From Rhizomys pruinosus (Eukaryota; Chordata; Mammalia; Rodentia; Spalacidae): a stretch of DNA of 64,000 nt. The notes under the pieces were generated by a model. That model saw only the letters and a program-made list of their open reading frames with translations. It was not told where the DNA came from and did no database searches. Positions within the stretch are counted from its first letter, which is position 1, and every line of letters begins with the position of its first letter. The stretch is taken from NCBI GenBank assembly GCA_009823505.1, contig VZQC01004719.1, positions 405,206-469,205 of the forward strand, in the 5' to 3' direction. The position numbers were made by a program, and so were the translations under genes. Below, piece after piece: positions 59,766 to 64,000 of this stretch.

Positions 59766-60069
59766 GACAGCTCTTTTTGATTGTCTGCACTGGTAGTGTG
59801 TGAATGATATTCCACACTTCATAAATGTAAGTGCATATGCACAGACTCATAGATGAATATACATCTACTCATCTATATTGTGTGGTAAATAAAATAGAGC
59901 GCTTATGTCACTTGAATCATGGTATTCAGTCATTTAGACTTAATGAATTTTAACAAAATAACAATCTTTTTCTTATGTAACATTGTGAAGAATCATGAAA
60001 ATAAGGTCTATTAGAAAAAAAAAACTGTTATTGTGCCCAAGTTAAATGATATTAAAAGTCAAAACTGAA

Positions 60070-60369
60070 GAGATCTCGAGTGACGGGTCAGTGGGTAAAG
60101 AGTTTGCTGTGCAAGCACAAGGACCTGAGTTGAGATCCCCAGCATCCCTGTTAAAGCTGGGCATAGCAGAGCTGTAACCTGAGTATTGGGTAGAGGGACG
60201 GACACAGTGGATCATTAAGGAGCCAGCCTAGCCAGGTGAGTGAGCTCCAGGTTTAGTGAAAGATAAGTGTCTCAAAAAATAATGTGGAGAGAGACCGGTA
60301 AAGACATCGACATGAACATTTGGCCTGTAAATGCACTCACACTGGCCTGGGCACCTGACCACCTATGTA
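60070..60369 (+). mobile_element. B4-type SINE
   Basis: Head GGGTCAGTGGGTAAAGAGTT with B-box-like GAGTTGAGATCCCC, then AAAGCTGGGCATAGC, CAGCCTAGCCAGGTGAGTGA and TCTCAAAAAATAATGTGGAG, the order of rodent B4/RSINE-type elements. It is followed by a CA/GA microsatellite. Confidence 0.7.
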
Positions 60370-60382
60370 TACACACACACAC

Positions 60383-60428
<46 letters not shown>
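60370..60428. repeat. (CA)n(GA)n microsatellite
   Basis: A short CA run, AGAAAG, then about 20 AG units, at the 3' end of the B4 element. Confidence 0.93.
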
Positions 60429-60431
<3 letters not shown>

Positions 60432-60491
60432 AAATATCAAAATTTAGATGGAAGGTTTAATAATTTCAGATCCTTTCTGCTTCAGTTGGTG

Positions 60492-60845
60492 TATTAGTCA
60501 CTTTTCCGTTGCTGTGATAAAGCACCATGACCAAGGAACTTATAAAAGGTAGAGTTTATTTGAGCTTATGATTGGCGGTTCCAGGGAATTAGTCCATTGT
60601 GGTGGGAGGCATGGCAGCTGGATCTGGAGCAGAAAATCGAGGCTCACATCTCGCAAAGAGCACAGGAAACAGAGAGAAGAAGCAACTGCAGGCCAGGAGG
60701 CTTGTTAAGCTCACTAAGCCTGCCCCAGTGACACACTTCCTGCAGCATGGCCACACACCCCAAGACCTCCAAAAACAGCGCCACCAACTGGAGACAAATG
60801 TCTGAATACCTAGAGCCTATGGGGGACACACATTCAAACCACCAC
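60492..60845 (+). mobile_element. URR1-like element with 8-bp target duplication
   Basis: Starts TATTAGTCACTTTTCCGTTG and ends CATTCAAACCACCAC. AGTTGGTG occurs on both sides (60484-60491 and 60846-60853). An 8-bp duplication is expected for hAT-type DNA transposons. Clear terminal inverted repeats are not visible, so the exact termini are uncertain. Confidence 0.82.
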
Positions 60846-60853
60846 AGTTGGTG

Positions 60854-61642
60854 AACTGGAATTTAAACTAATTGGGGATAGGGATTATTTCAGAGCTGTG
60901 GGTTGGGGTCTTAGTTACTGACTAAACAATGGACCTATAGCTGCAGTTCTCATTATACCCGTTGATGTTGTGTTGTGAGCAGAGACACTCTGGTATGAGC
61001 AGAGACTCTCTGGTAAAGTGCTTTGTTATCTGTTGGCTGTTTTTTATATAATTGTTATTTAAAATAGTATATTTTGAATGCAGTGAAAGATTTTACTTGA
61101 CTTCCACTGATTTTTTTTTTTTACAGATTTTTGGTTCAGTTGTGTCCATACTCTAAAGTAGGTAACTTGGAACTGATGAGTGCTACACTTAACAATTTCA
61201 CTCACAGGATATTTTACTTAGTGACAAACATGAGAAACTTTCATAAGTCCTTGAAATCTCTTTGCCTTATTTTTGAATTTGCTTGTGATCAATGCCTATC
61301 TGAGGCTTAAAAGTGTGCTTGGTTCATAACTGCTGTCAAATATTCTGGCTAAACAAAATACAATTGTGTCAGGAAAACTGTAACAGGAAGCACTGGTCTC
61401 AAATCATATGGTAGAGACAAAGAGGGAAGTCTCAGTTTTTATTGCTGATTGCGTAGGCAGCATGGCCAGAGGAGAAATCCCCAAAGCCTGAGCATAGATA
61501 ATATGTTCTTTACGATATTTATAGATAATTCAATGTCCTCCCTGACCAGCATTAGACCTTCTAGCCTAGGGGACTAAGGGCCATGCACTGATGTCTACAT
61601 GACCTGGGGCTATACAGGGGGGCTATAATCTTTGGGTTAAAT
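60854..61642. other. No recognised feature
   Basis: No repeat or exon was recognised. Confidence 0.4.
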
Positions 61643-61652
61643 TGTGGAAGGG

Positions 61653-61784
61653 AGCTAGGTGTGATGGCGCACACCTTTAATCCCAGCACTTGGGAGGGAG
61701 AGGCAGGTGGATCTCTGTGAGTTGAAGGCCTGGTCTACAGAGTGAGCTCCAGGCCAGCTGGGGCTACAGGGGGACCCTGTCTGC

Positions 61785-61816
<32 letters not shown>

Positions 61817-61829
61817 AACAAAAACAAAA
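61653..61829 (+). mobile_element. B1 SINE with (AAAAC)n tail
   Basis: AGCTAGGTGTGATGGCGCAC, CAGCACTTGGGAGGGAGAGG and GGGGACCCTGTCTGCAAAAA mark a B1. About 9 bases are missing in the GAAGGCCTGGTC block. The tail is an AAAAC repeat. TGTGGAAGGG at 61643-61652 and 61830-61839 is the target duplication. Confidence 0.94.
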
Positions 61830-61974
61830 TGTGGAAGGGGGCATGACCTGGAATTTTGAGTGGGGATGTGTACTTACAGAAACAAATACAAAGGTTAAAC
61901 ATACATTTGTTTTCTTAAGCAAACAGGAGTGGTTTACCTTGGGTAAACTGGAGCCTGTTTTCTTTTCTTTCCCC

Positions 61975-62058
61975 ATTTATATTTTTAGTGATATTTTGCA
62001 AATTTCATTGTATCTGTACCCTCCCTTACTATCCCTAACCCAATTCCATGTACTCTAT

Positions 62059-62108
<50 letters not shown>

Positions 62109-63115
62109 CATCCATCCATTGTCTGTCGGTCTGTCTGCCTGTGGTGTGTTCCTATAGAGTCAAATTTGCACCCCTAAATGCTCTCTGGTGTAGATTCATT
62201 CATTGGAAACTGGTTGACCTACTAGGAGTCTCACCCTTAAGCAAGTCTGACTTCAGCCATCAGTTGACAATGCTTCTTCAGGTAGGATTTGGATTTCTTA
62301 TCTCCTTTCCCATATCTACAATGGGGATTTGTCTGGCTTGAGTTCAGATGACACTTGTCCATGCTGTCACCATTTCTGTGAGTTCTTGTAATAACTGCCC
62401 AGCTGTCTAGAAAACTCTGTTTCCTTCTGGTTATCTATCACCTCTGCTTCTTAATTATCTTTCCACCCATTCTTCTGTAATATCCCTGAATCTTGGGAGG
62501 CAGAAGTTGATATAGGTGTCCTATTCATGGATAAGCACTCTGCAGTATTTTATTCTTTGCATGTTGCTCAGTAGTGGGTTTTTGTGTCAGTCACGACCTG
62601 CTGTGTATGTGAGCTTCTCTGCCAAGACATCAGAGATGTATTAATCTATGGATATAACAGTAAGTTGTAAGGAGTCAGTTAAATATTATACCTATTTAAC
62701 CGAATAATAGTTTTAGGCTCTCCCCTATGGCCTGTGTCCTGACTAGCCTCAGGTTCTTTGGCCTAACATTGATGTCAGATATGGGCTCTATCTTATGAAG
62801 CAGTCCTTAACTCCAATTAGAAACAGATTGGTTACTCCCAAAATGTTTCTGCCACTATTGCACCAGTGACTTATCTTGCCAAACCAGTCATTGTCATAGC
62901 TCACCAGATTCATAGAGAGGTAAGGTTGGTGATTAATTTTTCTCTTCAGGTAGCATGCATAGCATCATTTAGCAATGTGAAAGATAGCCAGTAGAGATGA
63001 GGTTCTGAAATATGTGGTGTATTCAGCAATAGAGTCTTCTGTCAAATTCTGGTAGGTACCAAAGCTCAAGGGCAGTGTCCAGTATTGTTTGAGGGTCTGT
63101 GGCAACCCTGGTCAA
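61975..63115 (-). mobile_element. L1 3' UTR, minus strand, with (TCTA)n
   Basis: TTTTTAGTGATATTTTGCAA, a pyrimidine block with a TCTA run (62061-62108) and ATAGAGTCAAATTTGC match the L1 piece at 5165. CTGTCACCATTTCTGTGAG near 62366 is the reverse of the L1 block at 46430. No ORF2 is recognised upstream, so it is a 5'-truncated copy. Confidence 0.75.
62061..62108. repeat. (TCTA)n microsatellite
   Basis: About 12 tetranucleotide units inside the L1 3' UTR, followed by TCCA units. Open frames here repeat Y-L-S-I and are not genes. Confidence 0.95.
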
Positions 63116-64000
63116 CAGGGAAGCTGTTTTCTTAAGCCATCAATAGGGCTGGTTTTTCAGGCTACCTGCTTTCTTTTTTTCTCAATAAATTTTAGTTTTC
63201 TTTCTCAATTATTTTTAATTTTCTTTCTCAGAATATTGAGAAATGTTTTACTGAAGTTTTTCACACTGAGTAAGGCAACTTTATGCTTTAAAGTAAAATA
63301 TCACAATTGATTCTTCTCATTAATTTGTTTGGATCACTCTCTGCTTAGAGAACTATGGACCAATTGTGGAACACAGCCCATATTCCTCTAATAAGCTGTT
63401 ATGTTCAGAGTCTTCCTAAAGGCCTAGAACTTTCTCATAATGTGTTCATATAAGCTTTGCACAATTAACATTGAATTAGAATTTCTCCTTGCTATACCAA
63501 ATGTGAACCCTGGAAAGTATGCTCTAGTAATGGATTATAATCTGAGCATAACCTACTGATTTTTAAGAGGATGATGCTAAGACCCAGAGAAATTAAATGG
63601 CTTAGTCAATTCTAAATATGCTGTTAATAGAGCACAATAATTATATGTAAGAAATCCTAGATTACAACCCAAACTGTACTGCCTCCAATATATCTGCATT
63701 TTAAAATTACCCTTAAAATTATTTAAAATAAATATTTATTTTAATATTTTGATAACTGTTAGCAAGAATCATTGTAGCACGGTAGCTTTAGGAATTATGC
63801 AAATTGCTATTTATTTCATCCCTGGAGGCAATGGTAACATCTAGAAGAGTGACAAAGAGCTGTGCAAGCTTGAAATATTCAATTAAGGTGTTCTCAGGTG
63901 AAGAATATCCTCTTTAATACAAAGCTATTTTGATAATTAGCACTCTAGTGCACAAAAGGACACCATTAAAAAGGAAATTACAAAATATATCAAATTAACA
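63116..64000. other. No recognised feature to window end
   Basis: AT-rich DNA without recognised repeats or exons. Confidence 0.45.

Noticed and set aside
60267..60497. 76-codon frame with an ER-dipeptide run
   Set aside because: The run is the translated GA microsatellite after a B4 SINE.

Overview
The window is nuclear DNA from a muroid rodent and appears to be intergenic or deep-intronic. The evidence is its repeat content: B1 (7SL-derived), B2 (tRNA-derived), B4/ID-type SINEs, old rodent L1 (Lx-like), URR1-like elements, and LTRs of ERVL/MaLR type. B2 copies have a tail region unlike the mouse or rat consensus as I remember it, so I favour a muroid other than Mus or Rattus, but I cannot name the species. 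No multi-exon protein gene, rRNA, functional tRNA gene or CRISPR array was found. Nearly all open frames are short and lie in repeats or AT-rich sequence; the one exon-like segment (27.6 kb, repeated at 38.9 kb) is speculative.

Layout. 0-0.6 kb: LTR-like repeat with a 107-bp internal segment present three times. 1.8 kb: young B2. 4.6-5.0 kb: B2 followed by B1. 5.2-8.9 kb: L1 pieces in changing orientation, carrying a B1 and a 5'-truncated B2. 10.4-11.6 kb: three B2s in one target site, then a URR1-like element. 13.1 kb: B1 with microsatellite. 16.3-18.3 kb: a structurally complete short LTR retrotransposon with two LTRs, a leucine-tRNA-type primer site, purine tract and 5-bp target duplication. 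19.5-20.1 kb: MLT2-like LTR.

19.84-42.53 kb is the main event. A block of about 11.2-11.5 kb occurs twice in the same orientation (19839-31317 and 31319-42534), with a single N exactly at the junction (31318). The two copies alternate between tracts that look identical and tracts full of small indels. The left copy stops inside an L1 that continues intact in the right copy, and the right copy starts inside an LTR whose beginning is present only on the left. This is what two overlapping contig ends look like when joined without being collapsed, so I interpret it as a probable assembly duplication. Each copy holds a second short LTR element (minus strand), several SINEs, the exon-like segment, and an L1 interrupted by a URR1-like element.

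42.5-64 kb: remainder of the L1 (ORF2 remnant, polypurine 3' UTR, polyadenylation signal near 46.75 kb), more B2s, a perfect-looking 289-bp triplication (47.9-48.7 kb), a MaLR-like LTR, URR1-like elements at 47.4, 58.7 and 60.5 kb (one with a long GA run), B4 and B1 SINEs, and a minus-strand L1 3' UTR at 62-63 kb. The longest stretch without recognised repeats is 53.3-55.8 kb. I found no convincing new biological system; the notable signals are structural.
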